A DNA stretch of 64,000 nucleotides from Salinibacterium amurskyense (GTDB lineage Bacteria; Actinomycetota; Actinomycetes; Actinomycetales; Microbacteriaceae), in NCBI RefSeq assembly GCF_002797685.1, contig NZ_PGFH01000001.1, positions 806,001 to 870,000 on the forward strand. The letters are read 5' to 3'. The notes beneath the pieces are model-generated. The model was not told the DNA's origin, made no database searches, and saw only the letters and a program-made list of their open reading frames with translations. Shown piece after piece: positions 53,929-63,385 of the stretch (position 1 is the first letter of the stretch; each line of letters begins with the position of its first letter). Both the position numbers and the translations under genes were made by a program.

Positions 53929-56837
53929 ATGGTGCTTCCGCTCTCGAGAGATTCAGAGGACTCTTCGCGCTGACGATCGATCTCGGCGCCCAAGCTGCGG
54001 AGGACATCGAGCACCATTCCGATGACCACGAGGTACACCCCGATGTCGAAAATGGTGGAGGTGGAGAACTCAACGTGGCCGAGGAGGGGGATGGTCGTTT
54101 CGAAGAACGTGGAGGTGAGAGCATCCGCCCCCAGCAGCAGCGGTACGGTCGCAGTGCCGGCGGCGAGCACGAGACCGACACCCAGGATGCGCCCGGCGTC
54201 GAAGGGAGCGGCGGCGCCGAGTTCGTAGCGTCCGCCAGCAAGGTAGCGACCGGCCAGAGCGAGACCCGCAACGAGCCCCGCAGCGAAACCGCCGCCGGGG
54301 AGGTTGTGGCCGGCGAACAAGAGATAGAGCGAAAGCACGATCAGCGGGTGGAAGAGCAAGCGAATGACAACTTCGAGCAAGATCGACCGGTTTTCGGGAG
54401 CCAGCTTGCGCCCCGCGAGCAACCACGCGTTGCGAGTGGAGGGGTCTTGAACGCCCGGCACGTACTCGGACGAGACGATCTCGCGCGACGGCTTGAGGCG
54501 CGCGCGGATCGTTCCGCGGGCACGGGCCTCTGAGACGCGCGGCAGGTTGTCGGTGCGGCTGCGCAAGAACACGAGGCTCGCAACACCGGTTGCGGCGGCG
54601 ACGATCACGGAGAGCTCACCGAGAGTGTCCCAGCCGCGGATGTCGACGAGCACAACGTTCACGACGTTGCGACCGTGACCAATCTCGTACGCGAGGTCGG
54701 GCAGCGACGCCGAGATGGGGTCGGCGCTTCGGGCGCCGAGCGCGACGATGGCGACGATGCCCATGAGCAGCCCCACCGAGAGGCCAACGGCAGCACGCAG
54801 CACGCGGCGTGAACTGCCGTGGGCCTTGCCGAGGCGAGCGGGCAGACGACGAAGCACCAACACGAAGGCGATGAGGGTGACGGTCTCGACCAGAACTTGA
54901 GTGAGGGCGATATCGGGCGCACCGTGGAACGCGAAGAGCGCCGCCATTCCGTAGCCAACGACGCCGACGAGAACCGCCGCTTGGAAGCGCTTCTTGGCCG
55001 CTACAAGTGCGAGCGCGGCCACGATCATGACGGCACCGATCGCGAGTTGGCCGGCACTATCGAAGAGTCGGATGGAGTCGGGCCAGCTGCGATTGAGCGC
55101 GAGCGTGCTGCCTACCGAACCCACCATCACGAGCAGGATCACGGTGAGGTAGAAGGGCAGCGAACCACGCTGCGTGGTCGCCGTCACCCGCAACGCGACG
55201 CGGTCGAGCGTGCGCAACGTGGAGCGATACAACTTGTTCGAATCGACGATCGCCGGCACGAGCGACTGCAGCGCGAAGACCTGCGTGCGAGCCCAGAACA
55301 GCGCCAGACCGATGAGCAGCGTGGCGGCAGAGATGAAGAACGCGGCATCAAACCCGTGCCAGAGCTTGAGCGAGTAGTCGTATCCCTCGGAGACGAATTG
55401 CGTTGAATAGCCCTCGAGCACGGTTCCAACAGTGCCAAAGAATGGTGCGAGAACCAGGCTGCTGGCGGCGAGAATGGCGGGTGACGACAGGAACCACACG
55501 TTCTCATGTAGCGGCCGCACGGTTTCAACACCGTTCTTGCTCGCAAACGCGCCCCAGACGAAGCGGGCGCTGTAGACGACCGTGAGGGTGGAGCCGACGG
55601 CGACGCCGACGATGGCGATCCAGCCGAGCGCTGAGCCCGCGCTCGCGCTCTCGATGAAGCTCGCGAGCACCGACTCTTTGGCCACGAAGCCGGCGGTGAA
55701 CGGGATGCCTGCCATGGATGCCGTGGCAATTACCGCAATAGTCGTGAGGAAGGGAGCTTCCCGGCCAAGCCCACTGAGCTTGGTGAGGTCACGGGTTCCG
55801 ACGCGGTGGTCGATGAGGCCAACGACCAAGAACAACGCCGCCTTGAAGAGGGCGTGGGCAAGAAGCAACGCGACTCCGGCAAGAGCCGCGGTACGCGTGC
55901 CAAAACTCACGACCGTGAGCAAGAACCCGAGCTGACTGACGGTGCCATAGGCAAGCAGAAGTTTGAGGTCGACCTGCGTGAGCGCGCGCCATCCGCCCAC
56001 CAGCATCGTGAACACACCCAAGCCGAGCAGCAACGGTTGCCAGCCCGGGGTCTGGGCAAAGCCGGGCGCGAGCCTGGCGATGAGGTAGATGCCGGCCTGC
56101 ACCATCGCGGCCGCGTGCAGGTAGGCGCTCACGGGAGTGGGGGCGGCCATGGCGGAAGGCAGCCAGAACTGGAACGGAACGATCGCCGACTTGCTGAGCG
56201 CGCCGACGAGAATCAGCATGATCGCGATCGTGACTGCGGTGCCCTCGGGGGCGAGGTCGATGAGCCGCGCCAAGCTGGCAGTGCCGGTGCGCTCGGCGAG
56301 CATCACAAGACCGACCAGCATCACGAGGCCACCGGCGGTCGTGACGATCAGAGCCTGCATCGCAGCAATGCGACTCGCGAGTCGACCGGTGTTGTGGCCG
56401 ATGAGCAGGAAGGAGAACACCGTCGTGGCTTCCCACAGGATGAAGAGCAAGTAGACGTTGTCGGCAATCACGAGGCCGTACATCGTGCCGGTGAAGGCGA
56501 GGAAGACCGCAGCGAAGCGACCAAGGCCCTCTTCGGAAGCGGCGAAGTACTTAATGCAGTAGAGCATCACGAGCGTGCCGACGCCGGTGACGACGAGAGC
56601 AAGCAGCCACGAAAGGGTGTCTACACGGAAGCTGAGATCGAGGTTCAGCTGCGAGATCCAGGGGATGCTCTCGGTCGGTGGGGTATCCGCGAGAACAGCG
56701 GGAGTCTGCAGCAGGGTGTAGATAAATGCCGCAGCAGGAATGAGAGCCGTGACAAAGAAGACACGAGTGTGCAGGCGACGCGTGAGCGCAGGGATCACCA
56801 AGGACACGAGCGCAAACGCTGCGAGCAGCACTATCAC
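53925..56837 (-). CDS. mnhA: Mrp antiporter subunit A (fused A-B)
   Basis: This 970-residue subunit is homologous to complex I NuoL/ND5, with an added C-terminal NuoJ-like part and a MnhB domain (about 830-970: HPLIVLSLYLLFAGHNLPGG, FSTSTIFDIGVYLVVIGMV). A and B are therefore one polypeptide, and no separate mnhB exists in the operon. The core has FILWEATTVFSFLLIG and FWLPSAMAAPTPVSAYLHAA. It starts with GTG at 56837 preceded by GGAGAG and heads the A-C-D-E-F-G operon. The complex exports Na+ in exchange for H+. Confidence 0.95.
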   Translation of the reverse strand: MIVLLAAFALVSLVIPALTRRLHTRVFFVTALIPAAAFIYTLLQTPAVLADTPPTESIPWISQLNLDLSFRVDTLSWLLALVVTGVGTLVMLYCIKYFAASEEGLGRFAAVFLAFTGTMYGLVIADNVYLLFILWEATTVFSFLLIGHNTGRLASRIAAMQALIVTTAGGLVMLVGLVMLAERTGTASLARLIDLAPEGTAVTIAIMLILVGALSKSAIVPFQFWLPSAMAAPTPVSAYLHAAAMVQAGIYLIARLAPGFAQTPGWQPLLLGLGVFTMLVGGWRALTQVDLKLLLAYGTVSQLGFLLTVVSFGTRTAALAGVALLLAHALFKAALFLVVGLIDHRVGTRDLTKLSGLGREAPFLTTIAVIATASMAGIPFTAGFVAKESVLASFIESASAGSALGWIAIVGVAVGSTLTVVYSARFVWGAFASKNGVETVRPLHENVWFLSSPAILAASSLVLAPFFGTVGTVLEGYSTQFVSEGYDYSLKLWHGFDAAFFISAATLLIGLALFWARTQVFALQSLVPAIVDSNKLYRSTLRTLDRVALRVTATTQRGSLPFYLTVILLVMVGSVGSTLALNRSWPDSIRLFDSAGQLAIGAVMIVAALALVAAKKRFQAAVLVGVVGYGMAALFAFHGAPDIALTQVLVETVTLIAFVLVLRRLPARLGKAHGSSRRVLRAAVGLSVGLLMGIVAIVALGARSADPISASLPDLAYEIGHGRNVVNVVLVDIRGWDTLGELSVIVAAATGVASLVFLRSRTDNLPRVSEARARGTIRARLKPSREIVSSEYVPGVQDPSTRNAWLLAGRKLAPENRSILLEVVIRLLFHPLIVLSLYLLFAGHNLPGGGFAAGLVAGLALAGRYLAGGRYELGAAAPFDAGRILGVGLVLAAGTATVPLLLGADALTSTFFETTIPLLGHVEFSTSTIFDIGVYLVVIGMVLDVLRSLGAEIDRQREESSESLESGSTI

Positions 56838-57050
56838 GGGGCTCTCCGCTTCGAGCTGGGGCTGGAACCTTGCGGATTCAGTGCAGTTCTCCCTTAGGGG
56901 TGCTCGATCTGGTGGTCGAGTGCTGCAGCACAGCCAAGGCGAATGGCGTTGCGACAGAATGGCGAGATGGTCGGTGTCTTCGTCACGAACATTCTACCGG
57001 ACGGATATCTGGACAGCTCGTGAAGATTCGGCCCCGAATGTGTGGAGCGC

Positions 57051-57059
57051 TAAGACCAC
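57051..57059. promoter_or_regulatory. Half-site AGACCACTT upstream of nagB
   Basis: The nonamer AGACCACTT, 49 bases before nagB, also occurs at 61837-61845 upstream of nagA. Its complement contains TGGTCT, the half-site of the DasR/NagR-type consensus TGGTCTAGACCA. The rest of the 270-base gap holds a 12-bp palindrome (56920-56931) and no gene. Confidence 0.4.
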
Positions 57060-57107
57060 TTCGGCAATCTTCCCTCGATCGCGCCGGAGCGCTCTACAGT
57101 CGATGGC

Positions 57108-57881
57108 ATGGCAGAAGTAGTTATCGTCGATTCACCAGAGGCGGCGGGCGAAGTCGCTGCCGACTTCATCGAAGCGCTCGTGCGTCAGACCCCGGATGCC
57201 GTACTCGGCCTAGCGACCGGGTCAACGCCCTTATCAACGTGGGCTGCGCTCGCGGCTCGAGACCTCGACCTCTCTGCTGTGCGGGGATTCGCTCTCGATG
57301 AATATATCGGATTGCCTGCCGGGCATCCCGAAAGCTACCGCTCGGTGATCACGCGCGAAGTTGTTGAACCGCTCGGGTTGACGCCCGAGCTGGTGCAGGT
57401 GCCGGCCGAGAGTGGGCCCATCGAAACGGCGGGGGATGACTATGAGCGCGCGATTGTCGCGGCCGGTGGCGTTGACCTGCAGATTCTCGGGATCGGCTCG
57501 ACGGGGCACATCGGCTTCAACGAGCCCGGATCCTCGTTCGCCTCACTCACCCGCGTAAAGACCCTGACCCAGCAGACCCGGCTCGACAATGCGCGCTTCT
57601 TTGATTCGCCCGCCGACGTGCCCAAGCACTGCATCACGCAGGGACTCGGCACCATCCAACGTGCGGGGCACCTTGTCTTGCTCGCGTTCGGCGAAGCGAA
57701 GGCAGCCGCGCTCGCGGGCGCTGTCGAGGGGCCGGTCACGGCGAGCCTGCCGGGATCGGCAATTCAGTTGCACTCAACCGTCACGGTGATTGTGGACGAA
57801 GCTGCGGCATCCGAGCTGAAGTACGCCGACTACTACCGCTACTCCTGGGAGAACCGGCTTGACTGGGAACGGCTGCGCTGA
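57108..57881 (+). CDS. nagB: Glucosamine-6-phosphate deaminase
   Basis: This 257-residue enzyme converts glucosamine 6-phosphate to fructose 6-phosphate and ammonia. Conserved are the phosphate loop GLATGSTP (about 36-43), FALDEYIGLP with the catalytic Asp near 65, and GIGSTGHIGFNEPGSS with His and Glu near 127-132. The length is typical of the short NagB without an allosteric tail. It stands alone, divergent from the Mrp operon; nagA is 3 kb away on the other strand. Confidence 0.95.
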   Translation: MAEVVIVDSPEAAGEVAADFIEALVRQTPDAVLGLATGSTPLSTWAALAARDLDLSAVRGFALDEYIGLPAGHPESYRSVITREVVEPLGLTPELVQVPAESGPIETAGDDYERAIVAAGGVDLQILGIGSTGHIGFNEPGSSFASLTRVKTLTQQTRLDNARFFDSPADVPKHCITQGLGTIQRAGHLVLLAFGEAKAAALAGAVEGPVTASLPGSAIQLHSTVTVIVDEAAASELKYADYYRYSWENRLDWERLR

Positions 57882-57940
57882 GGCTCCCGGCTTGGCCAGC
57901 GGCGATGCCTTGTGTCGGTCCTCCGTGCCATCGTTAGCTC

Positions 57941-58492
57941 ATGGCGAACTACGTAGCGCTGCTTCGAGGCATCAATGTGGGCGGTTCGAATGTGATCAGC
58001 ATGGCGGCGCTGAAGGAGTGCTTCGCCGCTGCCGGCTTCGGAGACGTGTGCACCTACATCCAGAGCGGCAACGTGGTGTTCGCCTCAGAGGCGACGACTA
58101 GCGCCGAGCTCGAGGTCACGATCGAGCGGATGCTGCGCGAGCGCTTGGGTGCAGACATTCTCACTGTCGTGAGATCCCGCGACGAGTTCGCGGCGACGGT
58201 CGCGGCCGCTCCGAGCGATCACGGTTCCGCCGAGCTGCTGAGCGATGTGCTCTTTCTCAAGCGCCCTCTCACTGCAGCGGAAGCGCTCACTCTCGTGCCC
58301 GAACTCAACGAACAGGTTGACTCTGTCTCAGCAGGCCCAGACGCGCTCTACTTTTCGCGCACGGTCATCGACTCAGCGAAATCGCGCATCGACCGCCTGC
58401 GCGCTAATCGCCTCTCGAAGCGAATGACGGTGCGCAACTGGCGCACGACGCTGAAGCTGCGCGACTTGCTTGACGGGCCTAGCGGAAGATAA
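57941..58492 (+). CDS. DUF1697 domain protein
   Basis: This 183-residue protein has the DUF1697 N-terminal signature YVALLRGINVGGSNVISM and TYIQSGNVVF (about residues 3-50). The function of the family is unknown; it is a widespread cytosolic protein. Its last 14 bases overlap the end of the convergent purU gene. Confidence 0.9.
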   Translation: MANYVALLRGINVGGSNVISMAALKECFAAAGFGDVCTYIQSGNVVFASEATTSAELEVTIERMLRERLGADILTVVRSRDEFAATVAAAPSDHGSAELLSDVLFLKRPLTAAEALTLVPELNEQVDSVSAGPDALYFSRTVIDSAKSRIDRLRANRLSKRMTVRNWRTTLKLRDLLDGPSGR

Positions 58493-59333
58493 TCGTGCGG
58501 GCCCCATCGAGCAGCACGCGATCTTCGGCGAACCACTTCACGGCCTGCGTGAGGGTGCGGCTTTCTTCGTCCTGACCGATCGACCTGAGTTCACTTGAGG
58601 TGCTCGCGTGATCCACGCGCACGACGTTCTGTTCGATGATCGGGCCCTCGTCGAGGTCACTCGTCACGAAGTGCGCGGTAGCCCCGATGAGCTTCACGCC
58701 ACGCGCGTGAGCCTGCTTGTAGGGGTTCGCGCCCTTGAAGCCGGGCAAGAAGGAGTGGTGGATGTTGATGATCTTGCCGCTCAACTGTTCGCACAGTTCG
58801 GGGGAGAGAATCTGCATGTAGCGGGCAAGCACAACGAGCTCGATATCGTGCTCTTCGACAACTTCGAGGATGCGCTCTTCGAAAGCTAACTTTTGGCCGG
58901 GCGTCGTGACCGCGTGCGACTCGAACGGCACCTCATAAAACTCGGCAAGCGAGCCCAAATCGGGGTGGTTGCTCATGATGAGCGGCATCTCGATTGGTAG
59001 CTGGCCAGCACGCTGGCGGTAGAGAAGGTCGTTGACGCAGTGTCCGGCCTTGGATGCCAACACGAGGGTGCGCAGCGGGCGCCCCACAACGTCGAGTTGC
59101 CATTCCATTGCGTACCGCTCGGTCACGGGAGCGAGGGCTTGCTCGAAGACTTCGCGCGGAGCATCCGACTCCACTTGAAGGCGCATGAAGAAGCGCCCCG
59201 TGTCGTCGCTGGAGAACTGTTGCGACTCGGTGATGTTGCCGCCGGCCTCAACGATGGCGCCACTGATGGCGTGAACGATGCCGGGCTTGTCATCACACGT
59301 GAGGGTTACGATCCAGTGCATTGAGGTGGTCAC
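58479..59333 (-). CDS. purU: Formyltetrahydrofolate deformylase
   Basis: This 284-residue enzyme hydrolyses 10-formyltetrahydrofolate to formate and tetrahydrofolate. The N-terminal ACT domain (WIVTLTCDDKPGIVHAISG) is followed by a formyltransferase-type catalytic domain with VLARYMQILS, the NxHHS motif in KIINIHHSFLPGFKGA and the catalytic Asp in HFVTSDLDEGPII. The start is GTG 59333 or ATG 59321; neither has a clear ribosome site, so a short or absent leader is possible. It is divergent from the MFS gene. Confidence 0.95.
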   Translation of the reverse strand: MTTSMHWIVTLTCDDKPGIVHAISGAIVEAGGNITESQQFSSDDTGRFFMRLQVESDAPREVFEQALAPVTERYAMEWQLDVVGRPLRTLVLASKAGHCVNDLLYRQRAGQLPIEMPLIMSNHPDLGSLAEFYEVPFESHAVTTPGQKLAFEERILEVVEEHDIELVVLARYMQILSPELCEQLSGKIINIHHSFLPGFKGANPYKQAHARGVKLIGATAHFVTSDLDEGPIIEQNVVRVDHASTSSELRSIGQDEESRTLTQAVKWFAEDRVLLDGARTIIFR

Positions 59334-59373
59334 TGATTTAGCGTACCGGTGCTGACGGTAGAGTTAGTCAAAC

Positions 59374-60627
59374 ATGAGCACGCCACACACTTCTGCGCCC
59401 ACCTCCTCTCAGGCTTTTCCGTGGGCGGGCCTCTTCACTCTTTCCGCGCTGATCTTCACCTCGGTCACGAGCGAATGGTTGCCCACCGGGTTGCTGCCGG
59501 AGATCGCCGCTGAGCTTTCCGTCTCGGAGTCGCAGGTGGGGTTGCTCATCACGATCTTCGCCGCGACTGTCGTTATCTCTACGGCTCCGCTCGCCGCGCT
59601 CACGCGTAACCAGCCCCGCAAGAAGCTCGTCATCATCGTGCTCGTCGTCTTTGTGATCGGCAACCTGCTTGCTGCCGTGGCGCCCAACTATGCGGTGCTC
59701 GTGATTGCCCGCATCATCGGTGGGCTGTCACACGGACTGTTCTGGGCCGTGGTCGGTGCCTACTCGGCTCACCTCGTTCCCCCTCACCAGGTTGGCCGCG
59801 CCGTTGCCGTCACGAGTGCGGGCGCGACTGCCGCCTTCGTACTCGGAGTGCCCGTGGGTACCGCTCTCGGTCACGCCCTCGGCTGGCGCCTGGCCTTCGT
59901 GGTTATCGCGATCATCATCGCGGCCCTCACGATCATGGTCGTGCGGATTCTGCCGCCGGTTGATCACCAGCAGCCCCTCGCCACCGGCGAGATCTCGATC
60001 CCGCTGCGCAAAGACCGGTCCGTTCCCGGCGTCATTTACGTGTGCATCTTGGTTGCTCTCGTGATGCTCGGCCACAACCTCTTCTATACCTACATCGTTC
60101 CGTACCTGATCGGCCCGGCCGGAATCGACACCGGTGCCGTCGCCGGCGTACTGCTGATCTTCGGTGCCGCTGGTGCACTCGGTCTCGCGCTCGCGGGCCT
60201 CTTGGTCGACCGCTTCCCGCGCAGCATCATCCCCGTCACCGTCGCCCTCGTCGCTATCTGCGCCGTGCTGCTCGCCCTGTTCCCCGCCGAGCCCGCCATC
60301 ATGTTCACCGTCATCGTCGTCTGGGGAACCGCCTTTGGTGGCGTTCCCGCGATGATGCAAACACGACTCTTGCAGCTGGCCTCCCCGCGTATGCGCGACG
60401 TCGGCTCGGCTTACCTCACGACCTCGTTCAACATCGGTATCGGTGGCGGTGCGCTCGTGGGTGGCATCCTGCTCGACAACTACGGGGTCATCTCGTTGCC
60501 CTACGTTGACGCCGCCATTCTGGGCGTTGCCGTGGTCTTCGCGATCATCGGCGGCGAACTGCTCAGGCGTCGAGCTGCTCGGACTGCGGCAATTCGCGAC
60601 CAGCAGCCCACACCGCCCGCACCCTAA
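59374..60627 (+). CDS. MFS transporter (DHA1/AraJ-like)
   Basis: This 417-residue protein has twelve membrane helices of the major facilitator superfamily. After SEWLPTGLLPEIAAELSVS comes the motif A-like loop between helices 2 and 3 (AALTRNQPRKK) and GGLSHGLFWAVVGAYSAHL, typical of sugar/drug efflux members such as AraJ and YdhP. The substrate is unknown. A TAGAGT element 17 bases upstream of ATG suggests a nearly leaderless transcript. Its 3' end overlaps that of nagA by 65 bases, tail to tail. Confidence 0.9.
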   Translation: MSTPHTSAPTSSQAFPWAGLFTLSALIFTSVTSEWLPTGLLPEIAAELSVSESQVGLLITIFAATVVISTAPLAALTRNQPRKKLVIIVLVVFVIGNLLAAVAPNYAVLVIARIIGGLSHGLFWAVVGAYSAHLVPPHQVGRAVAVTSAGATAAFVLGVPVGTALGHALGWRLAFVVIAIIIAALTIMVVRILPPVDHQQPLATGEISIPLRKDRSVPGVIYVCILVALVMLGHNLFYTYIVPYLIGPAGIDTGAVAGVLLIFGAAGALGLALAGLLVDRFPRSIIPVTVALVAICAVLLALFPAEPAIMFTVIVVWGTAFGGVPAMMQTRLLQLASPRMRDVGSAYLTTSFNIGIGGGALVGGILLDNYGVISLPYVDAAILGVAVVFAIIGGELLRRRAARTAAIRDQQPTPPAP

Positions 60628-61735
60628 AGTCGGCGTCGAGCAACACGGCATCAGCGGCGAATCCGGGAGCAAGCGAGCCCAGGTCGCTCTCGCGCCCAAT
60701 GGCCCGGGCAGGAACAACGGTGGCCGCGGCAACGGCCTGCGGCACGCTCAAGCCCACTTCGGTGATGGCACGGCGCGCCGCGGCATCCATTGTGAGGGTC
60801 GACCCAGCGATCGAGCCGTTGTCGCTGAGGCGGGCGACGCCGTCGGTCACGGTGACGTCGAGCGACCCTAGCTCGTAGTGGCCATCGCCAGCGCAGGCTG
60901 CAGCCATGGCATCGGTTACGAGCGCGATGCGGCCGGGCGCCGAAGCGAACAGCATTTTGACGACATCCGGATGCACGTGAACGCCGTCGTTGATGACTTC
61001 GAGCGTGACGCCGGGGGAGTGGAACGCGGCTGCTACCGGGCCAGGGGCGCGGTGGTGGATCTCGCGCATCGCGTTGAAAGCATGCGTCAGAATGCTCGCG
61101 CCGGCGTCGAACGCCGCCCGGGTCTCGGCGTAGGTGGCGGCGGTGTGCCCTACGGCCACGCGAACTCCAGCAGCCACGAAGGTGGTGATGGCCTCGGTGC
61201 CACCGGGTAGTTCCGGCGCAAGGGTGATCTGGCGCAGCGTGCCGTTGGCGGCCGCGAGGAGGTGGTCGATTTCGGCAGCGGACGGCGATCGCAGAATGGC
61301 GGGGTCATGAGCGCCGCGGAACTCCTGATCGATGAAGGGTCCCTCAAGGTGGCTGCCCAGAATTAGGGGATCGTGCTGAGCCAGTTCTGCCACCGTTGCA
61401 AGATTCGTCAGTAGCTTCTCGGGTGAGGCGCTGATGAGAGAGATGACGGAGCGCGTCGTGCCATGGCGGCGGTGCGCATCAAGCGCCTGAGCGATAGCAG
61501 CGGGGCCATCGTCGAAGGCCGCTCCTGCCGCTCCATGCGAGTGGATGTCGATGAAACCCGGAGCGAGATAGTCGCCGCCAGCGTCGACAACGTCAGTCGC
61601 GGCATCCGCTCGCGAACGCCACGAGTCGCCCGTGCCGGTGGCTGCCACCGTTGCTCCGTCGAAGCCAACCCACGCATCCTGCTGTGAAACACCATCGCTC
61701 ACGAGGTTCGCGGAGTGAATCAGGCGGGTAAACAT
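60563..61735 (-). CDS. nagA: N-acetylglucosamine-6-phosphate deacetylase
   Basis: This 390-residue amidohydrolase removes acetate from GlcNAc-6-phosphate and feeds NagB. The metal motif is APGFIDIHSHG (about 55-65), with the ligand Glu in LEGPFID, His in VGHTAATY and HAFNAM, and the catalytic Asp in LVTDAMAAA. The start ATG 61735 gives the family N terminus; thirteen codons upstream are open. Two operator-like sites lie in the 223-base gap to glyA. The 3' overlap with the MFS gene is 65 bases. Confidence 0.94.
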   Translation of the reverse strand: MFTRLIHSANLVSDGVSQQDAWVGFDGATVAATGTGDSWRSRADAATDVVDAGGDYLAPGFIDIHSHGAAGAAFDDGPAAIAQALDAHRRHGTTRSVISLISASPEKLLTNLATVAELAQHDPLILGSHLEGPFIDQEFRGAHDPAILRSPSAAEIDHLLAAANGTLRQITLAPELPGGTEAITTFVAAGVRVAVGHTAATYAETRAAFDAGASILTHAFNAMREIHHRAPGPVAAAFHSPGVTLEVINDGVHVHPDVVKMLFASAPGRIALVTDAMAAACAGDGHYELGSLDVTVTDGVARLSDNGSIAGSTLTMDAAARRAITEVGLSVPQAVAAATVVPARAIGRESDLGSLAPGFAADAVLLDADFRVRAVWAAGRELPQSEQLDA

Positions 61736-61786
61736 GGGGTCCGTTCGAGGGGATGGGAGCGCTCTACCGCGCACGTCTCGCGCCGC

Positions 61787-61842
61787 TGGTGTAGTCCAAA
61801 GTCTGACAGAAACAGCGGGATTTTCAAGGGTGCTTTAGACCA
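61787..61842. promoter_or_regulatory. Two DasR/NagR-like sites upstream of nagA
   Basis: TGGTGTAGTCCA (61787-61798) and, on the minus strand, TGGTCTAAAGCA (61831-61842) each match 10 of 12 positions of the known dre core TGGTCTAGACCA. They lie 52-107 bases upstream of the nagA start. Control by a GntR-family amino-sugar regulator is inferred; no such gene is in the window. Confidence 0.5.
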
Positions 61843-61958
61843 CTTAGGGTGCAGACCTTCTTCCGCCCCGGCGGAAAGTTGTAGGGCATCCACTGCGCGA
61901 CTCCAGCCTTCAGGCGGTATCTTGGGAGTATCCACCACCTGTCGCAAGGAGATCATCT

Positions 61959-63242
61959 GTGTCCTCGTTCCTTTCGCCTCTTTCTGAGGTAGACCCCGAG
62001 ATCGCTGCGGTGCTCGCTCAAGAGCTCGACCGCCAGCGCAATACGCTTGAGATGATCGCGAGTGAGAACTTTGTTCCGCGCGCTGTTCTCGAGGCGCAGG
62101 GCTCGGTTCTCACCAACAAGTACGCCGAGGGTTACCCGGGGCGTCGCTACTACGGTGGATGCGAATTCGTTGACGTTGCAGAGAAGCTCGCTATCGAGCG
62201 CGCCAAGAGCCTGTTCGGCTCGGCGTACGCCAACGTTCAGCCTCACTCGGGAGCCTCGGCTAACGCTGCAGTGCTGTCGGCTATCGCTCAGCCCGGCGAC
62301 CGCATCCTCGGCCTCTCGCTCGACCACGGTGGACACCTCACGCACGGCATGCGTTTGAACTTCTCGGGCAAGCTCTACGAAGCTCACGCGTACGGGGTGA
62401 ACGAAGAGACCGGCGTTCTTGACATGGCGGATGTTCGTGCCAAGGCCCTCGAGGTCAAGCCTCACGTCATCATCGCTGGCTGGTCGGCGTACACCCGCCA
62501 GCTCGACTTCGCCGAGTTCCGCTCGATCGCTGACGAGGTCGGAGCCGTGCTCTGGGTTGACATGGCGCACTTCGCCGGACTCGTTGCCGCAGGCCTGCAC
62601 CCCAACCCCGTTCCCTTTGCGGATGTCGTGTCGTCGACCGTTCACAAGACCATCGGTGGTCCTCGCTCGGGCTTCATCCTCACCAACAACGTTGACATCG
62701 CTAAGAAGATCAACTCCAACGTGTTCCCCGGTCAACAGGGTGGACCACTCATGCACGTGATCGCCGCCAAGGCGACCGCGTTCATGCTCGCGGCATCCGA
62801 CGACTTCAAGGACCGCCAGGAGCGCACCCTTCGTGGCGCCAAGCTTCTCGCTGAGCGTCTTGTTCAAGACGACATGACCTCGCTCGGCGTAGACGTTCTC
62901 ACGGGTGGCACCGACGTGCACCTCGTGCTCGTTGACCTGCGCAAGTCGGAGATCAACGGTCAAGAGGGTGAAGATCTGCTGCACTCTGTGGGTATCACTG
63001 TGAACCGCAACTCGGTTCCCGCTGACCCGCGCCCGCCCATGACCACCTCGGGGCTCCGCATCGGTACGCCGGCGCTCGCCACTCGTGGTTTCGGCGATGT
63101 TGAATTCACCGAGGTTGCCGACATCATCGCCGAGGCCCTCAAGCCCGGTGCCGACACGGCCGCGCTCAGCGCCCGCGTTCGCGCGCTCGCCGACGCCTTC
63201 CCGCTCTACGAAGGTCTCGAAAGCCCCGGTAGCTGGGCCTAA
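61959..63242 (+). CDS. glyA: Serine hydroxymethyltransferase
   Basis: This 427-residue PLP enzyme interconverts serine and glycine while loading tetrahydrofolate with a one-carbon unit. The N-terminal [17 protein letters not shown], the PLP Lys in [15 protein letters not shown] (near residue 230) and [12 protein letters not shown] are diagnostic. The start is GTG 61959 with AAGGAG nearby. folD, the next step of one-carbon metabolism, follows beyond a terminator-like hairpin. Confidence 0.97.
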   Translation: MSSFLSPLSEVDPEIAAVLAQELDRQRNTLEMIASENFVPRAVLEAQGSVLTNKYAEGYPGRRYYGGCEFVDVAEKLAIERAKSLFGSAYANVQPHSGASANAAVLSAIAQPGDRILGLSLDHGGHLTHGMRLNFSGKLYEAHAYGVNEETGVLDMADVRAKALEVKPHVIIAGWSAYTRQLDFAEFRSIADEVGAVLWVDMAHFAGLVAAGLHPNPVPFADVVSSTVHKTIGGPRSGFILTNNVDIAKKINSNVFPGQQGGPLMHVIAAKATAFMLAASDDFKDRQERTLRGAKLLAERLVQDDMTSLGVDVLTGGTDVHLVLVDLRKSEINGQEGEDLLHSVGITVNRNSVPADPRPPMTTSGLRIGTPALATRGFGDVEFTEVADIIAEALKPGADTAALSARVRALADAFPLYEGLESPGSWA

Positions 63243-63277
63243 AGAACCCAGAACCGGGCTGAAACAGCCTGAAGCTC

Positions 63278-63315
63278 AAGAGCCCATCACCGTGTGAACA
63301 CGGAGGTGGGCTCTT
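63278..63315 (+). terminator. Terminator between glyA and folD
   Basis: A 17-bp stem (63278-63294 with 63299-63315) with one mismatch and one G-T pair closes a TGAA tetraloop. It is located 36 bases after glyA and may separate or attenuate expression of folD. Confidence 0.75.
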
Positions 63316-63385
63316 TAGCGTTTAATGGAGATGGCAGTTGTGTAGGTGGCCGATCAGCGCATGGGCCCGATTCGAACGGAAAACG

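Noticed and set aside
56920-56931. 12-bp palindrome GTGCTGCAGCAC between mnhA and nagB
   Set aside because: It is a single short dyad not aligned with a promoter element and not repeated near other genes, so it could be chance.
61845-61958. Tetrahydrofolate or glycine riboswitch upstream of glyA
   Set aside because: The leader has a small TCCGC/GCGGA hairpin, but I cannot find the conserved core of either class.
63360-63385. tRNA T-arm-like sequence (GATTCGAAC) before folD
   Set aside because: The flanking bases form only a three- or four-pair stem, and no acceptor, D or anticodon arms can be drawn.
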